From the NCBI RefSeq assembly GCF_018531195.1, contig NZ_JAHDYS010000002.1, forward strand, positions 1 to 64,000: a DNA stretch of 64,000 bases, given 5' to 3'. The stretch's first letter is position 1; each line of letters begins with the position of its first letter. The notes below the pieces were generated by a model. That model searched no databases. It saw nothing but the letters and a program-made list of their open reading frames with translations, and was not told the DNA's origin. Position numbers and translations under genes: made by a program. This DNA comes from Pelotalea chapellei (GTDB lineage: Bacteria > Desulfobacterota > Desulfuromonadia > Geobacterales > Pseudopelobacteraceae). This document shows, piece by piece, positions 8,193-16,914 of the stretch.

Positions 8193-9902
8193 TTACAGAG
8201 AGTTGTCGAGGAGAGTTGGATCTTCTTGAAGTTTGCGGTAGATGGTGCAGCGGCTTACACCCAGCAGACGGGCAGCCTTGGCCTTGTTGCCGCCTGCCTT
8301 TTCCAATGCCTCAGCCAGAGTGAGTTGTTTTTCGAAAGCAGAATCAGGCACTTCATCGTGAGGATGGTGTCGGACAGCGGAGATAAAGTCCTGGGGGAGA
8401 TCTTCCACGGACAACACCGTGGAGGGGCATAGGATAGCGGCATGTTCAAGAGTATGTTCCAATTCGCGTACATTCCCCGGCCAGGAATGATGCATGAACA
8501 GCTCAAGTACATCCCGGGATACGGCTGACAAAGGCCTTTTGAACTTCCGGCTGAACTTTTCCAGAAAATGCTCAACCAGAAGAGGAATATCATCCCTGCG
8601 ATCTTTCAAAGGAGGAATGATCAGGCGAACTACGTTCAGCCGGTAATAGAGATCGCTTCGAAAGGTGCCGAGCCGGACCTTCTCAGCCAGGTCCTGATTA
8701 GTTGCTGCGATTACTCTGACATCGACCTTGATTGAATTGGAGTCACCGACCGGCTCAAACTCCTGCTCCTGGAGCACACGCAACAGCCTCATCTGCATGG
8801 CAGGGGAGATGTCGCCGATCTCATCGAGAAAAATTGTTCCACCATCGGCTTTTTGAAAACGGCCTACCTGGGCGCTCACCGCGCCGGTATAGGCGCCACG
8901 CACATGACCGAACAATTCGCTTTCCAGCAGGTGTTCCGACAGAGCGGCGCAGTTGACCTTCACAAAGGGCTTATCCCGCCTGACCCCCTGATGATGCAGT
9001 GCAGCGGCGACCAACTCTTTGCCGGTGCCGCTCTCGCCGTTGACAAGAACAGTTGTCTGCACGTCGGAAAGCGCCTCAATGAGGGTATACATGCGTTGCA
9101 TAGCCGCATTCTGGCCCATTATCCCGCTATAGCCATTTTGGCGGTGTACCCGCTTTTCAAGAGAGACCAATTCGGTTTCGTCACGCATAATAGCCACTGC
9201 GCCATCGACGGTGCCGCTCTTGTCGAAAACCGGGGAGACGCTGATGCTGATAATCCGCTTTGGTCCATTAATTTTCCTGCATTCCAGTCGGCGAAGATTA
9301 CGCTGAGTACCGTCACTGAGGACTTCTGCCAGCATTTGTCGACAGGTGCCACCACAACCCGCTTTTATGGACAGGGCGGGCATTCCCAACTGATCTGCCG
9401 TGTACCCGCATGACCGCATGGACGCTTCGTTGAACTGGATCAACCGGTTGTTGCTGTCAACCAGCATGATTCCATCGGAAGCGCTTTGGAAAATGGCATC
9501 CAGGTTTGCCTGTTTACGCTCGCTTTCTTCGATAAGTCTTTTGCTGTAGAGGGCGCGCTGAGCGGTACTGATGATCTGATGAAAGGAGATAGGCTTGGTC
9601 AGGTAATCGAAGGCACCAAGTCTGAGCGCTTCGGCGGCCGATTCAACGTCCGGCAGTCCTGTAATCAGAGCAACCTGGGCATTTTTGTCAAGCGACTTTA
9701 TATGTCGCAACAAATCGATACCATTGCTCTTGCCGATAAAAATATCGGCGATGATCAGATCAAATTTTTCAGCTTTAAGAATTTCCTCGGCCTCACCGAT
9801 AGTCGATGCGCACCTGACAGCAAAACCTTCACGCTCAAGAAACATCTTGAGAAGTCTTTGTATGGATTGTTCGTCATCAACGATAAGGGCACTAGATATC
9901 AT
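8193..9902 (-). CDS. NtrC-family sigma-54 response regulator with PAS domain
   Basis: A 569-residue enhancer-binding protein. Domains: receiver 1-115 (acidic pocket D9/D10, phospho-acceptor D53); a PAS domain at about 127-240 containing several Cys (CGGTCRQ); an AAA+ domain from about 265 with Walker A GESGTGKE, the sigma-54 contact loop as GAYTGA (instead of GAFTGA, a common variant) and Walker B FLDEIGD; and a Fis-type helix-turn-helix at the C-terminus (AARLLGVSRCTIYRKL). The PAS between receiver and AAA+ is less usual and could add a second input. The divergent hybrid kinase is the likely partner. No clear ribosome site precedes ATG 9902. It probably controls the chemosensory operon downstream. 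Confidence 0.93.
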   Translation of the reverse strand: MISSALIVDDEQSIQRLLKMFLEREGFAVRCASTIGEAEEILKAEKFDLIIADIFIGKSNGIDLLRHIKSLDKNAQVALITGLPDVESAAEALRLGAFDYLTKPISFHQIISTAQRALYSKRLIEESERKQANLDAIFQSASDGIMLVDSNNRLIQFNEASMRSCGYTADQLGMPALSIKAGCGGTCRQMLAEVLSDGTQRNLRRLECRKINGPKRIISISVSPVFDKSGTVDGAVAIMRDETELVSLEKRVHRQNGYSGIMGQNAAMQRMYTLIEALSDVQTTVLVNGESGTGKELVAAALHHQGVRRDKPFVKVNCAALSEHLLESELFGHVRGAYTGAVSAQVGRFQKADGGTIFLDEIGDISPAMQMRLLRVLQEQEFEPVGDSNSIKVDVRVIAATNQDLAEKVRLGTFRSDLYYRLNVVRLIIPPLKDRRDDIPLLVEHFLEKFSRKFKRPLSAVSRDVLELFMHHSWPGNVRELEHTLEHAAILCPSTVLSVEDLPQDFISAVRHHPHDEVPDSAFEKQLTLAEALEKAGGNKAKAARLLGVSRCTIYRKLQEDPTLLDNSL

Positions 9903-10126
9903 GCTAATAAATTATGCATTTTGGTTAATGAGGTCAAAGAAAAATCTTGTTGTTTACACTATTTTTTTCTCATTAGTGCAAAAGTCAGCTTCACCACACT
10001 CAACCAAATCATGATGCAGGTATTATTGTCGAGCGCCAGCCTCTCCCCAGGCGCTCGATTACTTAATATGAAATTGTATATATAACCAGCCAATGAATTG
10101 TGTTATTGCGTACGCTATAGCTTCAG

Positions 10127-10135
10127 ATGCGACAT
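10127..10135. promoter_or_regulatory. ATGCGACAT site in divergent promoter region
   Basis: This is a fourth copy of the nine-base site found in front of the chemosensory operon, here between the regulator (minus strand) and the kinase (plus strand). The GCGTACGC palindrome at 10108-10115 lies beside it. It may serve autoregulation. The rest of the 282-base gap is AT-rich with no gene. Confidence 0.4.
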
Positions 10136-10184
10136 AGAGCTAAAGAGTGCCTGAAGAATTGCAAATTTTTCAAAGGATCTAACT

Positions 10185-11840
10185 ATGCAGATCAATACAA
10201 CAAATTCCATCAAAGAGTTGCAACTTCGTCTTGCTGAATTGGAAACCAGGAACAAAGAACTGCAACAGTCCAAAGATGCAACGGAAATTCTGCTGCAAAA
10301 AAGCACAGAACGTAATCAGCTCAACCTGCAAATAATCGCCTGCGCCCAGGAAGGTATTATCGTTTACGGCCCGGATCTGCGCTATCTGGTGTGGAACCCC
10401 TATATGGAGCGTATAACCGGTGCTCCAGCCAGTGACATCCTGGGTCGGCATCCCTTGGAAGTCTTTCCCCACCTTCGCGATAATGGCGTAATCGATATGC
10501 TGGAAAAGGTTCTGGCTGGCGACACTATTAAACCTGATATGCACCCATTTCACGTTCCCAAAAATGAACTCACCTCGTGGGGGGCTTTTTCACGAGCCCC
10601 TTTGCGGGATGCGCAGGGAGAGATAGTCGGCGTCATTGTTACAGTGCGCGACATTACCGGTTACAAACGGTCGGAGGAGGCACGCGAGAAATTGCAGTCA
10701 CAGCTGTACCAAGCCCAGAAGATGGAGGCAGTAGGCCATCTTGCAGGCGGAATAGCTCATGATTTCAACAACATCCTGACAGTCATCAACGGCTACTGTG
10801 CATTGCTGAAAATGGATATGGACAAGAACTTACCGGAGACGCCACTCGTATGGGAAATAGCTGAGGCAGCGAGCCGAGCCACACATCTGACACACAGCCT
10901 GCTGGCCTTCAGCCGCAAGCAGATCATGAGAATCCAGGATATTAACCTGAACCTCGTTGTCACAAATGTTGAAAAAATGCTTAGAAGGGTGATCGGTGAA
11001 GATATAGAACTTCAAATAACAATCGGCAGTGATCCTCTGCATGTGAAAGTCGATCATTTGCAGATCGAGCAGGTATTACTGAATCTGGCTACTAATGCCA
11101 GAGATGCAATGCCCAGGGGTGGAAAATTACATATTAAAACTGAATACAAGGAACTTGACGAGGCTTCTATCAAAAACATATACCCTGTTATCGCCGGAAA
11201 TTATGCCATTTTATCCGTCTCTGATTCAGGCAGCGGCATCCCCAATGATATCCAGGAAAAAATATTCGAGCCATTTTTCACAACCAAGGAAGCGGGTGTC
11301 GGCACTGGTCTTGGTCTTTCCATGGTGTACGGGATTGTCAAGCAACACGGGGGGTACATCTATGTTTACAGCTCACCGGGGGAAGGAGCCACTTTCAGAA
11401 TCTATCTGCCTGCTGTCATGGGCACCCATGAAGCACTGAAAGAGGGGGCTGTTCAGGAACTCCCTCCCTCAGGCAATGTGACCATTCTCGTGGCCGAAGA
11501 TGAAGAACCGATCCGCAAGCTGATGAAGGCTATTCTCGATAAATTTGGTTACAAGGTTATTCTCGCAGTGGATGGACAGGATGCTGTTGAAAAATTCAGG
11601 GAAAATCAGGAAGAGATCAAACTGGTCCTGATGGATGTGATCATGCCGAGAAAAAATGGCAAGGAAGCATCATCTGAAATTGCCGGGATAAAGAAAAATA
11701 CCAAGTTCCTGTTCATCAGCGGCTATGGTGCAGACATCATCAGGAGTCGTGGTGATCTTGAAGAAGATGCCGAGCTTATTATGAAGCCGGCAGAACCAGG
11801 TGAATTACTGAAGAAGATTAAAGAAATGCTGGACAGGTGA
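10185..11840 (+). CDS. Soluble hybrid histidine kinase (PAS, HisKA, HATPase, receiver)
   Basis: A 551-residue cytoplasmic kinase without membrane segments. An N-terminal coiled coil (1-45) is followed by a PAS domain at about 48-165 ([17 protein letters not shown]), a HisKA dimerisation helix with His192 in [11 protein letters not shown], an HATPase domain with [14 protein letters not shown] and GVGTGLGLS, and a C-terminal receiver with D484 in LVLMDVIMP. The terminal receiver implies a phosphorelay or self-control. It is transcribed away from the NtrC-type regulator gene and is the natural partner, though a terminal receiver would normally need an Hpt protein to reach another regulator; the Hpt domain of CheA is one conceivable route. 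AAAGGA lies 8 bases before the ATG. Confidence 0.92.
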   Translation: MQINTTNSIKELQLRLAELETRNKELQQSKDATEILLQKSTERNQLNLQIIACAQEGIIVYGPDLRYLVWNPYMERITGAPASDILGRHPLEVFPHLRDNGVIDMLEKVLAGDTIKPDMHPFHVPKNELTSWGAFSRAPLRDAQGEIVGVIVTVRDITGYKRSEEAREKLQSQLYQAQKMEAVGHLAGGIAHDFNNILTVINGYCALLKMDMDKNLPETPLVWEIAEAASRATHLTHSLLAFSRKQIMRIQDINLNLVVTNVEKMLRRVIGEDIELQITIGSDPLHVKVDHLQIEQVLLNLATNARDAMPRGGKLHIKTEYKELDEASIKNIYPVIAGNYAILSVSDSGSGIPNDIQEKIFEPFFTTKEAGVGTGLGLSMVYGIVKQHGGYIYVYSSPGEGATFRIYLPAVMGTHEALKEGAVQELPPSGNVTILVAEDEEPIRKLMKAILDKFGYKVILAVDGQDAVEKFRENQEEIKLVLMDVIMPRKNGKEASSEIAGIKKNTKFLFISGYGADIIRSRGDLEEDAELIMKPAEPGELLKKIKEMLDR

Positions 11841-11877
11841 CAATTAAACCTTGAGCTTCAGTCGTCGACAACAGATT

Positions 11878-11900
11878 CTAAAGGTTTTGGAAACCTTTAG
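11878..11900 (+). terminator. Hairpin after the hybrid kinase
   Basis: A perfect ten-base stem, CTAAAGGTTT and AAACCTTTAG with a three-base loop, lies 38 bases past the kinase stop codon. There is no long T run, so termination is possible but not certain. Confidence 0.55.
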
Positions 11901-11933
11901 GCCTTGACCTCCTAGTGCGCTGTAACATCTAAA

Positions 11934-12008
11934 CCCCCTCCCTAACCCTCCCCCTCCAGGGGAGGGAACGCGCTCCTCCCCCAAGCGGGGGGAGGTTGGG
12001 AGGGGGGA
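11934..12008. repeat. C-rich/G-rich inverted intergenic repeat
   Basis: The segment begins CCCCCTCCCTAACCCTCCCC and ends with the complementary GGGGAGGTTGGGAGGGGG, with an inner pairing CCCTCC/GGAGGG. It could fold into a very stable long hairpin. Sequences of this kind are known as dispersed intergenic repeats in many bacterial genomes. It lies between the convergent ends of the hybrid kinase and hypF and may block read-through both ways. Confidence 0.75.
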
Positions 12009-12042
12009 AGCCTTGGCACGAAAAAATAAGAGTTACATGGTA

Positions 12043-14313
12043 CTAGACACATGGAAAACTCCTTCCCGCTATGATGGCCTGGCCCAAAGCAATCCCGGCA
12101 TCATTGGGAGGAGCGAGCCGATGGATAAAGACCTGAAAACCGTTTTTCTTTAAAAGATCCATTACCCCCTCGGTCAATAGTTTATTCTGGTACACGCCGC
12201 CGGTGAGAACAACACGATCCATCCCGTTTTCCCCTCGAATCAGGCCGCAAATCTCTGCGGTGGCGACCGCCACGGTATTGTGAAAGCAACGTGCAATCTC
12301 CGCGATCGGTTTTTCCGAAGCCATCTCTTCGACCATAACGCGGATCATCGGACTGAAATCGATCAGGTACTTCCCCTCCGAAGCCGTAATGTGGCAGGGA
12401 TAGACATCGTCACAGCACACCGACTCAGCCAGTGCCTCCAACTCAATGGCCGCCTGACCTTCGTAGGACACCTTGGTACGCAGACCGATCAGAGCGGCAA
12501 TGGCATCGAATAATCTGCCGCAACTTGAAGTGAGGGGCGAATTGATTCCTCGTTCCAGCATTTTCAGAAACAGCTTCCTCTGGTCCGCGGTAACATGGGC
12601 AATGCAAGCAAGCGGAAGGTCGAAGAGCGCCGCGCCGAACACGGAATGCAGATACGACAGGGCCATGCGGTACGGCTCTCTCACCGCGGCATCGCCTCCA
12701 GGCAGCGGCAGGGTGCGGAAATGCCCTTTTCTTGCTGCCCCTGCATATCCACCCACCAGGAATTCTCCCCCCCAGATGGTCCCGTCCGGGCCGTATCCTG
12801 TGCCATCGAAAATGACCCCGATGACCTCCCCCTCCAGGCGATTTTCCGCCATACATGAAGCCATGTGGGCATGATGATGCTGCACCCCGATCTTCGGCAC
12901 CCCTTTGAGGTCAAGGGCAAAACCTGTTGAGAGATAATCGGGATGAAGATCGTATGCCACCACCTCGGGCTCGATCTTCAGGACCTGTTCCAGATGGCAT
13001 ACCGTATCCTCCAGAGAGCGCAGGGTAGCGGCATTTTGCAGGTCACCTATATGCTGGCTGAGAAAAGCCCGGTTTCCCTTGGTCAGGCAGATGGTCCCCT
13101 TTAATTCGGCACCTACGGCCAGAACGTTTTTGCTGATTGGCGGGAGGGAAATGGCACGTGGCACATAACCCCTCGAGCGGCGCAGAAAAAGGGGGTTGCC
13201 CTGGAATACCCTGATGATCGAGTCATCGGTGCGGGTGTGGATTTCGCGGTTATGGATCAGAAAGAAGTCGGCAAGCTCGCCCAGTCGCTCCAGGGCCTCG
13301 CCGTCTGTGTAGGATATTGGCTCATTCGACAGATTGCCGCTGGTCATGACCAAAGCATTGAAATTGTCTCTGAGAAGCAGGTGGTGCAGCGGGGTGTAGG
13401 GCAGCATCACTCCAAAGTAGCCGTTGTTCGGTGCCACCAGCGGCGAAATCCGGTTCCCTTCGCGCTTGGAAAGCAACACGATCGGGCGTTCGACGCCGCT
13501 GAGCAGCTTTTTTTCCATCTCGTCAAAAACGGCATACCCCGCAACAGCGGCAAGGTCCGGCGACATTACTGCAAAGGGTTTTTCATCCCGTTTTTTCCGT
13601 CTTCTCAGTTCCCGTACAGCTTCATCGTTAGCGGCATCGACTGCCAGGTGATACCCGCCCAGACCTTTCACGGCTAGTATCCGGCCTTCCTTGAGCAGGC
13701 TGATTGCAGTGTCCAAAGGGGTACCGGCCAATTTCTTCCCGTACCCGTCGAGTAGCGTGAGAACCGGACCGCAGACGGGACAGGCATTAGGCTGTGCGTG
13801 AAACCTGCGGTGATTTGGGTCGTGGTATTCATTACGGCAGGTGCCGCACATGGGAAAGGCGGACATGGTGGTGGCTCCCCGGTCATAGGGAACGCCTTTG
13901 ATGATGGTGTAGCGCGGACCGCAATTGGTGCAGTTGATGAAGGGATAGCGATAACGACGATCGCTTGGGTCGAAAAGCTCGGCGAGACAATCGGAACAGA
14001 CGTCGCAGTCAGGGGCAATCTGCACCTCGTTGCCCAATCCGCCACTCTCCTTGATAACAAAACCGCTTTCTGCACACGGAGTAATTTCTTTGATCAGCAG
14101 AGAGCTGATCAGGGCTAATGGTGGAGCATGTTCCGGGATAGCACAACGAAAGAGTTCCACATCTTTCGCGGCACCCTCTACCTCCATGACCACACCGGAA
14201 GGAGTGTTCATGACCCAACCGGCCAGGTTGTGACTGTTGGCAAGCCGATATATGAAAGGCCGGAAACCAACCCCCTGCACTATTCCTTCTATATCAATCC
14301 TGATTCTTTTAAT
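12043..14313 (-). CDS. hypF: HypF carbamoyltransferase of [NiFe]-hydrogenase maturation
   Basis: HypF makes the thiocarbamate on HypE that supplies CN ligands for the hydrogenase active site. Domains: N-terminal acylphosphatase (VQGVGFRPF with the catalytic Arg, and GWVMN with Asn); two Cx2Cx18Cx2C zinc fingers (CDVCSDC and CGTCRNE segments); a YrdC-like domain; and a Kae1-like domain with VQHHHAHMA and GGVYQNKLL. Starting at the first standard codon, GTG 14280, would cut off the first beta strand of the acylphosphatase domain. Eleven codons upstream an in-frame ATT at 14311-14313 follows CGGAG with seven bases spacing and restores the family N-terminus KRIRIDIEGIVQGVGF. The start given is therefore a proposed ATT start, 756 residues. 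No other hyp gene or hydrogenase is in the window. Confidence 0.9.
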   Translation of the reverse strand: MKRIRIDIEGIVQGVGFRPFIYRLANSHNLAGWVMNTPSGVVMEVEGAAKDVELFRCAIPEHAPPLALISSLLIKEITPCAESGFVIKESGGLGNEVQIAPDCDVCSDCLAELFDPSDRRYRYPFINCTNCGPRYTIIKGVPYDRGATTMSAFPMCGTCRNEYHDPNHRRFHAQPNACPVCGPVLTLLDGYGKKLAGTPLDTAISLLKEGRILAVKGLGGYHLAVDAANDEAVRELRRRKKRDEKPFAVMSPDLAAVAGYAVFDEMEKKLLSGVERPIVLLSKREGNRISPLVAPNNGYFGVMLPYTPLHHLLLRDNFNALVMTSGNLSNEPISYTDGEALERLGELADFFLIHNREIHTRTDDSIIRVFQGNPLFLRRSRGYVPRAISLPPISKNVLAVGAELKGTICLTKGNRAFLSQHIGDLQNAATLRSLEDTVCHLEQVLKIEPEVVAYDLHPDYLSTGFALDLKGVPKIGVQHHHAHMASCMAENRLEGEVIGVIFDGTGYGPDGTIWGGEFLVGGYAGAARKGHFRTLPLPGGDAAVREPYRMALSYLHSVFGAALFDLPLACIAHVTADQRKLFLKMLERGINSPLTSSCGRLFDAIAALIGLRTKVSYEGQAAIELEALAESVCCDDVYPCHITASEGKYLIDFSPMIRVMVEEMASEKPIAEIARCFHNTVAVATAEICGLIRGENGMDRVVLTGGVYQNKLLTEGVMDLLKKNGFQVFIHRLAPPNDAGIALGQAIIAGRSFPCV

Positions 14314-14433
14314 AGGAATGCTCCGGCGGCTATTTCAGCAGGCCCGACGCAAGCCACTCATACCAGGAATCCATCCCCGCACCGTCATGCTGGTAACATC
14401 GATATTCCTGATCGTGGGGTTGAGGACTTGATC

Positions 14434-14475
14434 AGCATTCAGGGAGATGCCAATAACGACATCTCCCTGAATGCT
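14434..14475 (-). terminator. Sixteen-base-pair hairpin after ahcY
   Basis: The arms AGCATTCAGGGAGATG and CATCTCCCTGAATGCT match perfectly around a ten-base loop, 11 bases past the ahcY stop. There is no T run after the stem, so it may be a transcript-stabilising or Rho-aided end rather than a classical terminator. It also separates ahcY from hypF. Confidence 0.7.
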
Positions 14476-14486
14476 TAACCTGAAAA

Positions 14487-15881
14487 TCAGTAGCGGTAAA
14501 ACTCGCCCTTATATGGTCCATCCTTCTTTACGCCAATATAGGCAGCCTGGGCATCAGTCAGTTCGGTCAGCATGGCGCCCAGAGTCTTAAGCTGCAGACG
14601 CGCCACCTTTTCATCAAGCTCCTTGGGCAGGGTATAGACGCCGATCGGGTATTTGCCGGGGTTACAGAAGATCTCCATCTGCGCCAGAGTCTGGTTGGCA
14701 AATGACGAGGACATGACGTAGGAGGGGTGGCCGGTGGCGCAGCCGAGGTTGACCAGACGACCTTCGGCCAGCAGAATGATGCGCTTGCCGTCCGGGAAGA
14801 TGATGTGATCGACCTGGGGCTTGATGTTTTCCCACTGGTACTGTTTCAGCTTGGCAACCTCGATCTCGTTGTCGAAGTGACCGATGTTGCAGACAATGGC
14901 GTTGTGCTTCATGGCCTTCATGTGGTCATGGGTGATGACGTCGATATTACCGGTAGTTGTGACGAAGATGTCGGCCTTGTCGGCAGCGTATTCCATGGTT
15001 ACGACTTTGTAGCCTTCCATGGCAGCCTGCAGTGCACAGATCGGATCGACCTCGGTCACCCAGACCTGGGCCTGGAGACCACGCATGGCCTGGGAGCAGC
15101 CTTTGCCCACATCGCCGTAACCGCAGATCACGGCCACCTTGCCGGCCACCATCACGTCAGTGGCGCGTTTGATGCCGTCCATCAGGGATTCGCGACAACC
15201 ATAGATGTTATCAAATTTTGATTTGGTAACCGAGTCATTGACGTTGATCGCAGGGAACTTGAGAGTTCCCTTCTTGTGCATTTCGTAGAGACGGTGCACA
15301 CCGGTAGTTGTTTCTTCGGTAACTCCCTTGATGCTGGCGGCGGTCTTGGAATACCAGCCCGGCTGCTCGGCCAGACGCTTCTTGATCGCGGCGAACAGGA
15401 ACTGCTCTTCCTCGCAGGTCGGATTGGCGATCACGGAAGCATCCTTTTCGGCATCGCTGCCCAGGTGCAGCAGCAGGGTGGCGTCGCCACCGTCGTCCAG
15501 GATCATGTTAGGGCTGCCGCCGTCATGCCATTCGAAGATTTTATGGGTGTAATCCCAATAATCAGCCAGTGTCTCACCCTTAATAGCAAAAACAGGGATA
15601 CCAGCAGCAGCAATGGCGGCAGCGGCATGGTCCTGGGTCGAAAAGATATTGCAGGAAGCCCAGCGCACTTCGGCACCCAGGGCAGTCAACGTCTCAATCA
15701 ACATGGCGGTCTGAATAGTCATGTGCAGCGAACCGGCGATGCGGGCGCCCTTAAGCGGCTGAGTCTTGGCGAATTCCTCGCGGATCGCCATCAGGCCGGG
15801 CATTTCGGTCTCGGCGATGATCATTTCCTTGCGTCCCCAGGCTGCCAGGGACATGTCTGCTACGATGTAATCTTGTGACAT
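14487..15881 (-). CDS. ahcY: Adenosylhomocysteinase (SAH hydrolase)
   Basis: Splits S-adenosylhomocysteine into adenosine and homocysteine in the methyl cycle, relieving inhibition of methyltransferases. At 464 residues it has normal family length. Visible: N-terminal [11 protein letters not shown], substrate-domain residues around [14 protein letters not shown], the NAD-binding Rossmann motif [11 protein letters not shown] near residue 250, and the C-terminal [12 protein letters not shown] that completes the neighbour subunit's NAD site. ATG 15881 is preceded by AAAGGAGAG. It follows the ArsR-methyltransferase regulator by 42 bases on the same strand, so both probably share the operator at 16866-16889. 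Confidence 0.97.
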   Translation of the reverse strand: MSQDYIVADMSLAAWGRKEMIIAETEMPGLMAIREEFAKTQPLKGARIAGSLHMTIQTAMLIETLTALGAEVRWASCNIFSTQDHAAAAIAAAGIPVFAIKGETLADYWDYTHKIFEWHDGGSPNMILDDGGDATLLLHLGSDAEKDASVIANPTCEEEQFLFAAIKKRLAEQPGWYSKTAASIKGVTEETTTGVHRLYEMHKKGTLKFPAINVNDSVTKSKFDNIYGCRESLMDGIKRATDVMVAGKVAVICGYGDVGKGCSQAMRGLQAQVWVTEVDPICALQAAMEGYKVVTMEYAADKADIFVTTTGNIDVITHDHMKAMKHNAIVCNIGHFDNEIEVAKLKQYQWENIKPQVDHIIFPDGKRIILLAEGRLVNLGCATGHPSYVMSSSFANQTLAQMEIFCNPGKYPIGVYTLPKELDEKVARLQLKTLGAMLTELTDAQAAYIGVKKDGPYKGEFYRY

Positions 15882-15923
15882 GGTTTACTCTCCTTTTGTG
15901 GTTAATATGTTCTTGTCGTGTCT

Positions 15924-16844
15924 TTAACTATGTTTAATGCCTTGAACCAGCAGCACACTCTCCTGCCTTGCCGTACCACTGACCCGCTCTGCGATGATGG
16001 TTTTAAAACCTGCCGATTCCAGCCAACTCCGCAGCTCATCCTCCTCGAAACCGAGCCACTGGTCTGCCAACTGTTCCCGCACCCAGTCCTGCTCATGCCG
16101 GGCAAGGTCTACCAGCAGCAAAATTCCGCCTGGCGACAACACCCGGCTGATCTCATTCAAAACGTCAACCGGAGCGGCGGCATGGTGCAGCACCATGTTC
16201 AGAATCGCACAGTCCGCAGAATTATCGGGCAGCGGCAGATGAGACATTTCCCCCAATCGCAGGTCAACCCCACTCACACCGCTCGCCGCCATTCTGCGGT
16301 TCGCCTCGCCAAGCATCTCGGGTGAGTGATCAACACCTATCACGGTGCGTGCCTTGGCTACCAAGGCGGGAAGAAGTCCGCCGGTACCTAATCCTACTTC
16401 AACAACAACTTTTCCCTCCGGTACCAGGGTCAACAGTTTTTCGCGATAATCCGGCACCGGCAACAGTGTACGGGCAAGGTCATCCCATTGGCGGGCATGC
16501 AGATCGAAGAATTCCTGGCTGCGTCGCCGGCGCTCCTCAAGCGTACGGGCCACTGCTGCCAGATCTTGAGGTCGCTCCGGCAAAGTCTTCAGCTCCTGTT
16601 CCAGAGCTGGACGTATGGCTGCGAAAAAATTGTTGTCACCAGCAACCCGGTAATAGCTCCAGGTGCCATGGCGTTTGACGGAAAGAACCCCCGCCTCGGT
16701 CAGGATTTTCAGATGCCGTGATATGCGGGACTGCCCCATGCCGAGTATGGCAGTCAGTTCCTGCACGGTAAATTCGCCGCGCAGCAGGATTGCTGTAAGA
16801 CGAAGACGGCAGGGATCGGCTAGGGCTTTGAAGAATTCGAGCAT
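15924..16844 (-). CDS. ArsR-type regulator fused to SAM-dependent methyltransferase domain (SahR-like)
   Basis: A 306-residue protein with an N-terminal winged helix (LADPCRLRLTAILLRGEFTVQEL, recognition helix GQSRISRHLKIL) and a C-terminal class I methyltransferase fold (VVEVGLGTGGLL near residue 148, then GVDHSP). This matches the known SahR family, ArsR-type repressors of the SAM/SAH cycle genes in deltaproteobacteria, some of which carry a methyltransferase-like domain that probably senses SAH or SAM. The context fits: it is directly upstream of ahcY with a strong palindrome 21 bases before its own start codon. Whether the domain still methylates is unknown. It lacks an obvious Shine-Dalgarno sequence. 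Confidence 0.88.
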   Translation of the reverse strand: MLEFFKALADPCRLRLTAILLRGEFTVQELTAILGMGQSRISRHLKILTEAGVLSVKRHGTWSYYRVAGDNNFFAAIRPALEQELKTLPERPQDLAAVARTLEERRRRSQEFFDLHARQWDDLARTLLPVPDYREKLLTLVPEGKVVVEVGLGTGGLLPALVAKARTVIGVDHSPEMLGEANRRMAASGVSGVDLRLGEMSHLPLPDNSADCAILNMVLHHAAAPVDVLNEISRVLSPGGILLLVDLARHEQDWVREQLADQWLGFEEDELRSWLESAGFKTIIAERVSGTARQESVLLVQGIKHS

Positions 16845-16865
16845 AGATCATGTTTTCCAATAAGA

Positions 16866-16889
16866 CTATATCAAGTTTTCTTGATATAG
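16866..16889. promoter_or_regulatory. Palindromic operator of the ArsR-methyltransferase / ahcY operon
   Basis: CTATATCAAG, four T bases, then CTTGATATAG: a perfect ten-base dyad. It lies 21 bases upstream of the regulator's start codon and would overlap the promoter or transcription start, suggesting autorepression together with ahcY. It also lies just before the end of the adjoining acyl-CoA ligase gene. Confidence 0.8.
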
Positions 16890-16914
16890 CACATTATAAA
16901 TAACCTGGCAAGTC

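Noticed and set aside
10146-10165. A second sigma-54 promoter in front of the hybrid kinase
   Set aside because: A TTGCA at 10159 gives a fair -12, but the -24 reads TGCCTG rather than TGGCAC.
11934-12008. Possible CRISPR or tandem array in the C-rich intergenic stretch
   Set aside because: There is only one inverted structure, no regular repeat-spacer unit.
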